Notes under the pieces: model-generated
Seen by the model: only the letters and a program-made list of their open reading frames with translations
Told to the model about the DNA's origin: nothing
Database searches by the model: none
Made by a program: the position numbers and the translations under genes
Shown here: one piece after another, positions 44,067 to 55,214 of the stretch
Layout: each line of letters opens with the position of its first letter
Numbering within the stretch: the stretch's first letter is position 1
NCBI GenBank assembly: GCA_027924645.1
Contig: BSBN01000047.1
Location: forward strand, 1,922,001 to 1,986,000
DNA: 64,000 bases
Direction: 5' to 3'
DNA from: Cunninghamia lanceolata
Lineage: Eukaryota > Streptophyta > Pinopsida > Cupressales > Cupressaceae

Positions 44067-44069
44067 CAT

Positions 44070-44640
44070 GTTTCTGATATTATAGACATCGCTTAGCAAA
44101 TTTTTGTGCATCTTGCTCTATGGTTGGCCAATAATATCTAGCTCTCAAATGTTTCTTAACAAGACTAGGTCCAGTGGAATGCAAACCATAGACACCTTCA
44201 TGTACCTTGTGTAAGGCAACGTTAGCTTCTCTCGAGTCAAGACATCTAAGAAGGATACCATCGAGACTCTTGTGGTAAAGGGTTTCTCCAAGGATGGTGT
44301 AACGAGAGGATCGGCGGATAAAGGTTTTGCGTTAGGTGTTGGATAGTTGGAATGGAAAGGTACCATGGAGGAGATACTCGTATATATCCTCGTACCAAGG
44401 AGAATTGGGACCAACAATTTCGCATACAATCTCAGATTGTGGAACTTCAAAAGCTAGGATCAAAAGTTGTTCAACCAAAAATTCACATATGTGTGCATTA
44501 TAAGGCATGTCTAGAAGAGAGTCGATTGCAGCCATGGCATCTGCTGCTTTGTTGTTTATCCTAGGGATTTTCTCAAATGTAATCTTGGAAAAATATTTCT
44601 TGAAATCATCTACCATCAACTTGTAGGGGAGAAGCTATTC
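44070..44640 (-). pseudogene. End of RNase H and integrase zinc-binding domain
   Basis: Reads KLMVDDFKKYFSKITFEKIP, NNKAADAMAAIDSLL (end of RNase H), the linker WYEDIYEYLLHGTFP, then YTILGETLYHKSLDGILLRC, ALHKVHEGVYGLH, LRARYYWPTIEQDA (integrase HHCC zinc-binding module). The frame shifts near 44,335. It stops at the CACTA junction. Confidence 0.75.
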
Positions 44641-44664
44641 ATCTTTTGTTTGATATTCATCCAA

Positions 44665-44990
44665 GACTTACAATTAGTTTTATTTGTTTTATTTTTATTT
44701 CCTTGAGGTTCTCTCTTTTCATCTTCCATTTTTAATTTAATTTTAATTTATTTACTTAGAATCTTATCTATTTTTCCTCTCCCCTATGGGTCTTCTCTAG
44801 CTTATCTTGTCTTTCGTGACTACCTCTATGCTCTCTTTTTAAGAAGCCTCTCTGTAAGTCAATCTCATGTGCATTCTTCTCCTTTCCTCCTAATGATGGA
44901 TCATGGAGTGTGATCCGAAACGTTGAGATAAAAAAGCAAACACAGTTTTCCAAGAAACACTAGCACTATCATTATAGACTGTGGAAATAT
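44665..44990. mobile_element. About 325-bp insertion inside gypsy RNase H
   Basis: RNase H reads QLQVFGDSQLVIKQVVD up to about 44,992 and resumes DEYQTKDE near 44,655. The intervening sequence is unrelated, T-rich on the plus strand, and has no ORF of note. The flanks GTTGTAGAC and ATTGTAAGTC (minus strand) could be a degenerate target duplication. It is probably a small non-autonomous insertion. Confidence 0.45.
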
Positions 44991-46840
44991 CATGTCTACA
45001 ACTTGTTTAATAACCAACTGAGAATCTCCAAAGACTTGTAGTTGTGTGATAGCCCATTGTACTTCCATGCGCAATCCAGTGATCAAGGCTTCATACTCAA
45101 CAATGTTGTTTGTGTAAGGGAATATGATCCTGTATGACTTTGGTATACAATCTCCTTGAGGTGTGATAAAACATATTCTGGCTCCAGATCCATGTTGTGT
45201 ATATGATCCATAAAAGTATAGTTGTGAGTTTGCTAAAGGATATAAATTGAATAGCTCTTCATCAGGAAACTCAAGACGGATAGGATGAATGTCTGTCATT
45301 GGTGTTTCTGCTAATTGATCTGTGATTACTTATCCTTTTATGCCTTTCTGATCCAGATACGCTATTTCAAACTCACTTAGAATCATTACCCATTTTGCTA
45401 GTCTGCCCATGAGTATTGCTTTGGAGAGAAGGTACTTGAGTGGATCAAACTTAGATATGAGATTTGTGCTTTGATTTAGCATATAGTGTCACAACTATTG
45501 GGAAGCAAACGCTACAGCTAAACATGCTTTTTCCATAGTTGAATAATTAAGCTCATAGCCAACAAGAGTTTTGTTGATGTAATAGATGGCCTATTCTTTC
45601 CCCGATTCATCATGTTGAGCTAAAAGAGCACCTAGAGCTACTGTTGTTGAAGAGATGTATAATAACAATGGTCGATTAGGCACAAGAGCTACCAACACAG
45701 GAGGTGTAGCTAGATATTCCTTTATTTTCTCAAAAGCTTGTTGGCATTTATCATCCCATTTAAAAGGTTCTCCCTTTCGAAGAAGGTGTTGAAAAGAATG
45801 ACATTTATCTGCTAGCTATGAAATGAATCTACGGATGGATTGTAATTTGCCCTGGAGACTGCGAAGTTGCTTCAAATTGGATGGTGGAGGCATTTCGACT
45901 ATAGATTTTACCTTGTCTAGATCAACTTCTATGCCTCGTCAAGATATAATGTAACACAATAGCTTTCCTGATGTTACACTGAATACACACTTCTTAGGAT
46001 TCAATCTCACTTGATATTTTTCCAATCTGTCAAAGATTTGTTCTAGTACTTGTAGATGGCTTTCTCTGGTTTTTTATTTTCCCAAGATATCATCAATATA
46101 GTCTTCCATTATGATATGAAAAAGATCATGGAAGATAACAGTCATGGCTCGTTGATATGTAGCTCCTACGTTCTTAAGACCAAAAGGCATTATGACCCAG
46201 CAGTAGGTACCCCATGGACATATGAAGGAAATCTTGTGTTGATCTTCTTCTACAATTCTGATTTGATTATAGCCAGAAAATATGTCCATTAAGGATAGAA
46301 TTTCATGTCATGTTGTGAGATCAACAATGGTGTCTATGCTTGGTAATGGAAAATTATCCTTAGGACAAGCTTTGTTAAGGTCTCTAAAGTCGGTATAGCA
46401 GTGAATACGACCATCAGGTTTTGAGACTGGTACTAGATTTGAGACCTATTTAGGATAATCGATAGGCCGTATAAACTTAGCATCCAATAGTTTTTGGATT
46501 TCTGCTTTGATAAAAAAAGCTACTTGAGGATGCACTTTTTGAAGCTTTTGTCTAACAAGTTTTGCAAAGTTGATTTCTCTTTTCATGAAGAAAGCAGTGA
46601 AATCTTTTCTTTCTTGCTCTGATAATGATGCTACTAAGAATGTAATCTTAGGATTTTGTGCAGTGCCTAGATTCATCTCTTGAGATTTTTCAACCAACAA
46701 TGGCGACCATTCTTGATATTCAGTGGAAAAAGGAAATTCAAATCCTCCATCCTCAGGTGCCTCAGAGAGATTTTCACCCTTAGATACATCCTTTATTTTT
46801 ACTTTTTCACGATCAAGAGGTGCCTTTCAGTTTTCACCTA
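44991..46840 (-). pseudogene. Tat/Ogre-like reverse transcriptase and RNase H
   Basis: Reads FIKAEIQKLLDAKFIRPIDY, SKPDGRIHCYTDFRDLNKAC, MDIFSGYNQIRIVEEDQHKI, YCWVIMPFGLKNVGATYQRA, active site YIDDI (46,086-46,100), LNPKKCVFSVTSGKLL, LRSLQGKLQSIRRFI and LATPPVLVALVP (connection). RNase H follows with LYFYGSYTQHGSGARICF and NNIVEYEALITGLRMEVQWA; the usual catalytic D-G-S is F-Y-G-S-Y here, suggesting a lost acidic residue. At least eight stops occur. Confidence 0.8.
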
Positions 46841-47137
46841 GTGACCTATCATTTTTTATTTTATTTATTTCACTTTTGTGACTGAAGGAATTGACACTTC
46901 CACCAAAATATGCTAACAAAGGTAGATCCATCATAAAGCCCACTTTGTGATCTCCCAATGGTATGCCTTGTCTTAAGCCCATGAATTCTTCTATAGCTTT
47001 GTCATTTTGAAATGTATCTAGATTAATAGGTACCCTTGTTGGTCCCAATCGATGAGGTCGAGATATACGAGTTGAAGGGTAGGTGATGACGGATGAGAGG
47101 CAGATGAGGTGGATGAGAGCATAAAGATAGATGTGTC

Positions 47138-48250
47138 TTAGAATAGTTTGGTTATATGGAAGGAAGAGTTAGCGATGGTATTGATATTAGAAATCTCTTC
47201 TGCGGGAAAAGCTTTGGCTACCATATCAAGAATACACTCAATGTCCTTGGAACGCAGAACCTCCTTACCATACCCTAAACCTTGCTTATTAAACTTCTTG
47301 GTAATAGTAATAGATTCAACATGTCCTTGTCCATGTATTCCTAGACCTCCTTGTCCTTTGTAGCCCATATTCTTGATAATCCAAAATCCATTGTTATAGC
47401 GCTTCACTTCTAGAGTAAGTTGATCATTCTCATCAAAGAAGAGCCAAGAGTTAATGTCATCAATGTCTTCATCTTCTAGCATTCCTGATTTGATGAACAT
47501 GGTAGGAGGTGCTTTGATAATAGCTTTGGATGAAGTAGCTTTGGATATGGATGGTTGACCATAAGATTTAGGAGATAAAGGCAAAGTTCCTACACAACAA
47601 GATTCTTGTAGCATGTATTCACTAAGTCTTTTCTCTTTGTATTTGACATCAATGTTAGGGATGGATTTGCTAGATGAAGGCTTATTAAAATCAGATGGAT
47701 CAACATAGGAGGTGGATGGATATGCTTCAACGTTGATAGGTATGCGATTGGGGTCTTGATATTTGGCTTGAAAAGTTCGGCAAAACTCAAATGGATTAGG
47801 ATCAACAGGGATTGTGACTTCAACAGCATTGTAGGGAAATTTTAAGCATTTATGGTATGTGGATGGAATGGCTTTAATGGCGTGGATCCAAGGACGGCCA
47901 AGGATAATATTATATGGCAACTCAATGTCTAGGACTTGACAAAGGATATTAGTGGTAATATGACCAACCTTGATAGGTAGATGAATTGTTCCCTCAGAAT
48001 CTCTCTCAGCATCATCATATGCTTTGATAGTTATGCTCTTTGTGGTGTTAATGTGATCCTCAGAATATCCAAATAATTTTACAAGCTTTAGAGAACATAT
48101 ATTTAAACTAGCTCCACCATCTATTAGTATTCATTTGACGCGATGTTGGTTAATGTAGACTTCAATATAGAGAGCATCGTTATGGGATGGATCAGATGAT
48201 GAAAGATCTTTATCAGAAAAGGTCAAGCAATAAGGTGATGTAATACTCAC
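47138..48250 (-). pseudogene. Gypsy aspartic protease followed by a G-patch domain
   Basis: Protease: the catalytic loop LIDGGASLNICSLKLVKLFG (about 48,080-48,130, D-G-G instead of D-T/S-G), ITIKAYDDAERDSEGTIHLP, and the C-terminal ELPYNIILGRPWIHAIKAIP. The 260-residue open stretch 47,138-47,920 continues with a Ser/Pro linker, then FWIIKNMGYKGQGGLGIHGQ and FNKQGLGYGKE, which fits a G-patch (glycine-rich, nucleic-acid-associated; spaced G-x-G). It is one of the better preserved parts of the element, open for 780 bp. Confidence 0.75.
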
Positions 48251-48265
48251 TATCATAGTTTGGAA

Positions 48266-49760
48266 TTATGTAGTATCAATATCATTCGGTACTGATGACT
48301 CTTGTAAGGCTTTATCAAGGATGGCTTTATGGGCAGGGGAGATAAGCAATAGCTCCAAAATAGAAATATGAGTGGGGGTCTTACCTAGATGGTCAAGGAT
48401 GTTATATCCAGAATTCAGGTGGATGATGGGTGGTGCTCCTTGGATAGTAACATGGCCTCTATGGGTAGTAATGGCACAATCAGGTTCTTTTACCTTTATG
48501 GTGATGGGTTCTTTTCCTCTTATGCTAATGGTAGATATGTGATTTTGTTTGATGTGGCCAATGGTGGATGACTCATAGGTATATTGGACATTCTTCCCTA
48601 TATTGGAGGTACTTGCTTTGTCATGTGATGGAAGTGGGTTTTTGAAAGCATCAAGATCATAGTTTTTTGTTTGTTTTGGTGGATCAACAGTGATTTCACC
48701 TTGGTCAAGAAGATTTTGGATCAAATGTTTCAATTTCATGCAACCAATGGTATTATGTCCTTTCACTCTATGGAATTCATAGTATTCATTGTCTTTGTAC
48801 CATGTAGGCTTAAACTGTGGTTCGTCATTGGGTCTAGTTTCAAGTAGTGTGATCTTCCCAGCTTGTAGTAGCTTTTTCAAGACAGATTCAATTGGTTCTC
48901 TAAGAGGAGTGAATTGTTGTTTAGGGAATGGATTTGTTTTAGTTGGGTCTCTTGGAAGAAAGGGTGTGCTCTTAGATGCTGCTTGGATATGGATAGGAGC
49001 CTTCATGTTTTGAACATTCTTTGCATCAACAATGCCATCATTGACAACATTTTTATTCTTGTTCCAAAAGCGAGATTTGTCATTTGAGGATTGTGCATTG
49101 TCTTTGGTTTCCTTGAAAATATTGATGACACCCTTGGCTATTAAATCTTTTTTGATGTTGGTTTCTTTTGATATGATCTCATCAAAGGTAGTGGCACTAT
49201 GTAATTATAATTGGAATGATAGCTCAGGATGAAGATTTTGAACAAAGATGTCGACTTGTTGTTTCTCAGTCATTTTCCATGAAAGTTTACTAGCCATGTT
49301 TCACCATCATTGGATGAATGATGAGAAGGTTTCCCCATTGTATTGTTTGTTATTGACAAGGTCATTCATGGTTACCTCATGTTCTATGTTAAAATCAAAG
49401 TGTGAGACAAATTTGCTTGCAAGTTCTTTGAAAGTTTTGATGCCTAGAGATAGATGAGAGGACCATTCCATAGCTTGGCCCCCAAGACTATGAGGGAATA
49501 GTCACAAAAGATATGTGTCATTGTATGCAACATCAAGACAAGTGACATAGAATGTTCAAAGATGGTCATTTGGATCACCTTTTCCCTTATATTTGTCAAA
49601 TTGTGGTATCTCAAAATGTGGAGGAAAAAGTATCATTTAAAGTGACTTGTCAAAAGGATATGGGCATACATCCTCAAAAGCAAATGTTTTCTTTGTTTGG
49701 CCCATACTCATGTCTTCGACTCGTTGTTGTAATTGTTTAAATTACTACTTGATGTCAAAT
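48266..49760 (-). pseudogene. Gypsy Gag core
   Basis: Capsid-type Retrotrans_gag pattern: HFEIPQFDKYKGKGDPNDHL, WLFPHSLGGQAMEWSSHLSL, FKELASKFVSHFDFNIEHEV, YNGETFSSF, VDIFVQNLHPELSFQL. The C-terminal half is open for 246 residues (48,266-49,006) with EYYEFHRVKGHNTIGCMKLK, a partial C-x-H-x-H-x-C-like module. Gag would package the element RNA. Three or four stops interrupt the N-terminal half. Confidence 0.75.
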
Positions 49761-51190
49761 GTAGATGTTTGTTGTTGTTGCATCAGATTTTGATGGCTTG
49801 GATGGGGAATTTGATATACCGGAGTGTGATTTGGAGGATATTGTTGTGATGTATTATATGGCGGGGTGTATGTGTTTTGGCCTTGGCTATCAAATGGTGG
49901 AAATGTATAGGTGTTTGATGATGGATTAACACTTTGGGTTTGTATCACATGTGAACCATAAGATGGATTGGTGTAGGACATATATTGGTTAGAAGTTTGT
50001 GGAGGTTGAGACACAATGGGTGGATTGGGATAGGATATGTATTGGTTGGAAGTTGGCAGAGCTTGGGATACAATGGGCGGATTGGCATAGGATATATGAG
50101 GATTGGAATTTGATGGAATTTGGGATACAATGGGTGGATTAGCATATGATATGTATTGGTTGGAATTTGATGGAGCTTGGGTTACAATGGGTGGATTAGC
50201 ATAGGATATGGGTTGGTTAGATGGTTGTGGTCCAAGTGAATGGAGTTGATCGACATATGGTTGTGATCTGAAAGTTTGGTCGATAACTGGGGTATTCAAA
50301 TTGGATGGCACATGTGATGTATGGGAAGACACATTGGATGGTTAGGATGGTTCAACATACGACACAATTGGATTGGCATGAGGTGCTTGTGTTACTTGCA
50401 GAGAAGTTGTGGTCATGGAAAAAGATACCATGGGATGAGATACAATAGATGTGGCAAGATGTGACACACTTTGGTTAGAGACTTGAGGTGCTTGGGACAC
50501 ATGCAAAGGACTCATGTTCATGGAGGAAGATAGAGTGGGATGAGACACATGAGATGGAGTGACATATGGCACATTTTGGGTAGAAACTTGAGGTTCTTGT
50601 AACACATATGAGCTAATGACATTAGACGGTGTTAACAAAGGCTCTATTGACGTGGGTGTAGAAGGTGCATGGAATGGAGGAATGGATGGATTGGTAAAAG
50701 GTGATGCTTGAGTGTTGTGTATAGATGTTGTGGGCTTGGCAGACATGGTAGTAATAGCCTTATGGGTATCCTTAGCAACAACAACATCATTGGTTGAGTC
50801 TTGTTTTGTGATCTTAGATATGTCAAAGCCACTTGGCAACTTGGCTCCTCTTTGAGATAATTGTAGGAAAAATCGATTGGGATCGGACATTATGAGCCTA
50901 TTAGTGTTTTCTAATGTGTCAACATCTTAAAGATTCAATAAGTCATCTTGAGATTCCTCATGGGCTGGTTGATTGAAAGGATATTGTGGTGTATGGGTTG
51001 ATGATGAAGGTCCAAAATGATATTGTGAAGGATGGGTTGATGATGAGGGTTCAACCGTATAACCTTCAGGGACAAACATATCTTTAGGCATTCCAATCAT
51101 GAATTGTGAAGCATCCTTAAGAGAAGTAGATTGAAATTGTTGTAAGTTAGCTTCCATGGCTGCTTTGTATTGGCTCCTTGTTTGAGGCAT
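49745..51190 (-). pseudogene. Gag N-terminal region with Pro/Ser/Tyr-rich repeats
   Basis: Starts MPQTRSQYKAAMEANLQQ at 51,190 (open to 50,927). After a stop it continues MSDPNRFFLQLSQRGAKLPS (50,342-50,890), then a 195-residue stretch (49,745-50,332) with at least five repeats of a 19-20 residue unit around YANPPIVSQ (for example ISYANPPIVTQ, YISYPNPPIVSQ) and a Gln-rich end (QQQQT). The low-complexity N-terminus precedes the Gag core in the same strand. Function unknown; such regions often mediate assembly. Confidence 0.65.
49960..50220 (-). repeat. 57-60 bp coding tandem repeat (YANPPIVSQ)
   Basis: About five units, each with a GGGTGGATTNGNATAGGATAT-like core on the plus strand, encode the YANPPIVSQ repeat. 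Units differ by point changes but keep frame. Confidence 0.8.
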
Positions 51191-51694
51191 TGTTTAGATG
51201 ATGGATGTAATGATTGGACTAGTGTGACAAGGTTGAGACTCTTGGATTGAATGGTTGATTCTGATTGATTGATGATTTGGCTCAGTCAAACTAGATTGAT
51301 TGTTTTCTTGGATTGCTGATAGGTTGATTGGATTGATGATTGATTGGATTGATTTTAGATTGATTTTGGATAAGATTATCTTCCCAAGAGATAGACTCAT
51401 GAACTCAAGGGCAGACAAGGTTGGTTGTTGATGTTGATATGATCAAAAGATAAATAGTGACCAAATCCAAAGGATAATGTTGATTTGGATTTGATTGATT
51501 GATGTTGGATGGCTACTTTAGAGTCTCAAGAGGATGGAGGACTCAAAAACTCCAAAAGTGTGATATGATTAGGCTAGATAAGATGGATGATGGTTGTAGG
51601 TGATTAGTGAATTGACTGGAAGCTGATAACAGGCACAGGGTTGACTAGAAATGTGGTTTTTGGACTGGATAAATGATAACAGACTGCAATTTAC

Positions 51695-51947
51695 CAAAGG
51701 TGATGTTGTTCAAACCAAAGGTGATTTACGATAGCTCAAATACAATTGAGGATAATCTAAAAGTGATTAACTGTGGATCAAAGGTGAGTTTCTGTTGTTT
51801 AAATGTGACTGAGTATGGCTCAAAGGTGACACCTAATAATTCAAAGGCACTTGGGCTATAGTCAGAGATAAACTTGAAGCTAACAAGAGGCGAGCTTCTA
51901 TGATTCAAAGGCGATTGACTGTTGTTCAAAGTCAATTTTCTGTGATA
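51695..51947. repeat. 21-bp-spaced tandem array, block 1 (12 units)
   Basis: Units with core CAAAGGTGAYT begin at 51,695, 51,716, 51,737, 51,757, 51,779, 51,800, 51,821, 51,842, 51,863, 51,885, 51,906 and 51,927; spacing is 21 bp with at most one base of variation. About half of each unit (the core) is conserved, the rest varies. It lies in the non-coding leader upstream (minus-strand sense) of gag. Confidence 0.85.
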
Positions 51948-52882
51948 GTGAATTATTTTTTGGTGGTCTTTTTATTTTTTTTACAAGAAAATAAATAGCA
52001 AAAGACACACAAGACACTCACAAACATGTACACCATAGGTTGGAAAGGATACTACTTGTTGAATCCCTACTTGGATTTCTCTAAATACTGAGTCAAAGTG
52101 GATAGTTAGAGCTATTGGTGACACTAGCTCTTCCTTACATGGCACAAGCACACCAATTTCTCTTACCCTTCGAATCCTGTGAACCAAGGGAATTTATGTC
52201 TCTACAATGAGTAGTACATGTAGGGTAGCTTCAGAGGTCTGACCTCTTGCGTCAACAAGTAAAAGGATTTTGGCCTCTAAAACAAATGGTTTCTAGTGAA
52301 TATTCGGGGGACCGGGACATTACATGCATCCAACAAGCCACTTAAAGCTCTAACTAGTTCTACTAGGAGTCTCATATACGCAAGGTATGCCTCCTTTCAA
52401 ACTAGCACTGTAGGATAAGAGTTGATACTAGTTTGGACTTGGCTTTTGCCTTATCCTATTTTATATAGTGGACCGAACAAAAGTACCGCTTGAGGTCGCT
52501 CCCTTGGGGTAAGTACCTCTTTTCCCACCAAGGCAGGCCTCTCTAAAGATAATAACAAGTTCTCTTGCACCCAAGATCCATTTGATAGGAAAGGATAGAT
52601 GATACTTTTGTTATTAGCTTAGGGTTAAAATCATGTACAACAAGCAAACAAAAAAGATAAAACAAACACGGAGCAAACAAGGTTCCTTTTAAGCACCAAA
52701 ACCAAATGTTCCTAGATTAGTGAAAAATATGATGATTCTTTGACCGATCGATCCTACAACAGATTTGTCAGTAGTTTTAGTTCCACCTTTCTTTGACAAA
52801 TGATAAGATGCTGCAATGACAAGTGTTAGCTACCAAAGAAATCAACTTGCAACAAAACAAACCAAAGAAGAATGAGTAATGA

Positions 52883-53030
52883 TCAAATGTGACTATTTCC
52901 AAATCAAATGCGATATTAATTTTACCAGATGCGACCACTTGCTGTGCAAATGCGAGTTTGTATGGTGCAAAGGCGATCGAGGATTGTACAAATGCAATTC
53001 ACTGTTAACCAAAGGTGCTCGGATAGGTGA
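52883..53030. repeat. 21-bp-spaced array, block 2 (7 units)
   Basis: Cores CAAATGTGAC, CAAATGCGAT, CAGATGCGAC, CAAATGCGAG, CAAAGGCGAT, CAAATGCAAT and CAAAGGTGCT begin at 52,883, 52,905, 52,926, 52,947, 52,968, 52,989 and 53,009 or 53,010. Same family as block 1. Confidence 0.8.
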
Positions 53031-53340
53031 AATCTATAGAAAAACTTAGGATCTAGGATTAGATAAATGATCAAAAGGCAAATATAAAGGCTCTGATAAC
53101 CTAGGAGGATGGATTGTTGAAACTAGATCTGATATTCTGCAACACAACACAAAAGATCCCACTATATGATATGATTAGGTCAAAGACAAATCAAACCCCA
53201 AATAAACTAGCTTAAGGATGACAAAAGACCACTAGGGTTAGCAAATAAACCAGCTTGCAACCCAAACCAGACACATAAAGATCAACAAAAACCCTAAAAA
53301 ACTTGCAACAGAGAAAAATATGAATAAAACCCTAGTTAAC

Positions 53341-53498
53341 CAGAGGTGATTCCCCGTCGATCAAAGGCAACAATCTGCAGACTAGAGGTGACTGATGATT
53401 ATGCAAATGTGATTTTCCCTTGACCAACTGCGATTTGAGGTTGTGCAAAGGTTGTGCAAAGGTGATTTACTATCGATCATGCGCTTTGTGTATCTAGA
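53341..53498. repeat. 21-bp-spaced array, block 3 (about 7 units)
   Basis: Cores CAGAGGTGAT (53,341), CAAAGGCAAC (53,362), CAAATGTGAT (53,404), CAACTGCGAT (53,425), CAAAGGTTGT (53,446), CAAAGGTGAT (53,457) and CATGCGCTTT (53,478). The 21-bp step holds except for a local 11-bp duplication of GTTGTGCAAAG. Lies just inside the LTR end. Confidence 0.7.
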
Positions 53499-53569
53499 CT
53501 TCAAAAAACAACTTTCAAATGAAAAGATTAATCAGGGACATAAGTCCCACCGAGCGTGCTAGAATATGT

Positions 53570-54614
53570 GTGAGGAAAAATCAAGTTAATAAGATCAAGC
53601 ATTACAATCAAAACCCAATCTTACCACCTTCAAAGAATCCATCTAAATGACACAAAATAAAAGCAAATCAAAGAACAATGTCACCTAGATTGTATTGATT
53701 CCTTGGTTGGAATGTGGATTGCTTCTCAATAGTGAACAACAATAGTTGTCAAAACTGCCATGATGGTAGATAATATGCTTAAAGTGCTCAATGGATTCAA
53801 TATGCATGAGATGATAATCTAGATGCTATGTAGATTGTGTGGGATTCAAGAGTTGGAATGAGATGAGAGGGTGTATATATAGCTCCCAACTAAGATTGAT
53901 CAACGGTGGAGAAAAGGTGGCTACATGAATGGTTGAGATTATTCAAGAGGCTTGGATGAATGTGTACAAGACATGTGTCCATAGTAAAAGCTTTTATTAA
54001 ATGATTGTAGCTGGTTTTGTTGATAATGATAAGATTGATTTTCTTAAAATAGGATGCTTTTCTATTTTGAGGGTTAGGTGATGTGGATGATTGATTTGAG
54101 AACCAATTAAATTATTTTTTGTATTTGATTTAGGATAGGACCTATCTTGTACACATAGAAGAATGTGATAAGAGAGAGAAATGATGAGATAAAAATAAAT
54201 TAAACAAATAAATTTATTTAATTTATTTTTAAATGATAGAGGAAAGAGCTAATTTTAGAAAATTGGAAGAATCAACATAAATTAAATAAATAAATTTATT
54301 TAATTTATGTGCATGATGAGAAGATAAATAAATAAAATATTAATTTTATTTATTTTAGAAGAATAATGGGATAATTAAATAATTAAAGATTATTTAATTA
54401 TAGATAGAAAATTGAAGAATAAAGATGAAATGAGATGGAAATGTATGAAATTAATTAAATAAATATAATTTATTTAATTAATAATAAAAACGGATGATTT
54501 AGAAGAAAATAGATGATTGATAAAAGTGTGCTAGACAAAATTTGAACATATGCAATGGTGAATAATGCAACTAATTGACAAATGATACGAAAGGTCAATT
54601 TTGGGTGTCTACAC
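53570..54614 (-). repeat. Probable 5' LTR of the Tat/Ogre-like element
   Basis: On the minus strand it starts TGTAGACACCCAAAATTGAC at 54,614, the usual start of many plant Tat-type LTRs. It has a TATA-like GCTATATATACACC near 53,880 and reaches a boundary before GCACGCTCGGTGGGAC (53,544-53,559), a phrase typically found right after the LTR of such elements. The 53,570 limit is approximate. The U3 part (54,180-54,480) is rich in ATTAAATAAATTTATTTAAT-type palindromes. Confidence 0.6.
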
Positions 54615-55214
54615 CTATATCAATTATAAGTTTAATTACAATGATAACATGATTACAACCCTTACATAATGTTTTGTAGTATTTTTTTGTTAAAAGGGGT
54701 TTATGCAAAATTCTCCTTCACTACAAACATTTCAAGGGCTTATCAACCGAGTTGAATCTCCACTAAGTGAGAGCAGTCACCTATCAAGTTGAGTTACCAC
54801 TTGGGAAGTTGTGGATTCTTGGATGTGTCAAATAATGTCTCTATCTAATGCTCAATTGTACTTAGAAACCCTAATTATGTAAATCAGTAAGCAAATTATC
54901 AAATTATGGCAACTCCTTTCAGAATGAGATAAAGGACAGAGATATTTAACTCACTATTTTTGAAGTTCGAAAAGCAGAGAAGTCAGGGACTCGCACCCAA
55001 GTCCAAGGTACCTGTTTCTCTATGGAATCTTGATCTCCTTCTGACATTGATCTGCACGGCAACTTTCGTTTTCAAGAATCCAACTACGAAGGACATGGGG
55101 ACTAGCTGTGAGGCCTATTTATTTCACTTCCCTATTTTGATCATTTCATATTACAGCTGGACACAATTATAGACTTTTAGAGACTATTGATTTCTGTTAT
55201 GCAAATTTATACTA
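54615..55214. other. Flank between the two elements, no gene
   Basis: About 600 bp of ordinary-composition sequence between the LTR start and direct-repeat copy 2. One 70-residue open frame (54,960-55,172) shows no domain. Nothing further is seen. Confidence 0.35.

Larger units (their letters stand above)
44067..54614 (-). mobile_element. Tat/Ogre-like Ty3/gypsy element, cut in integrase
   Basis: Minus-strand order: 5' LTR (starts TGTAGACACCC at 54,614), long leader, Gag with Pro/Ser-rich repeats, protease, G-patch, RT, RNase H and the zinc-binding start of integrase. Integrase catalytic core and 3' LTR are missing because the CACTA terminus begins at 44,066. There is no chromodomain. Stops are scattered throughout. 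Element size would exceed 12 kb if complete. Assignment to the Tat/Ogre group rests on domain order, LTR start and protease/RT style, not on a tree. Confidence 0.8.
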
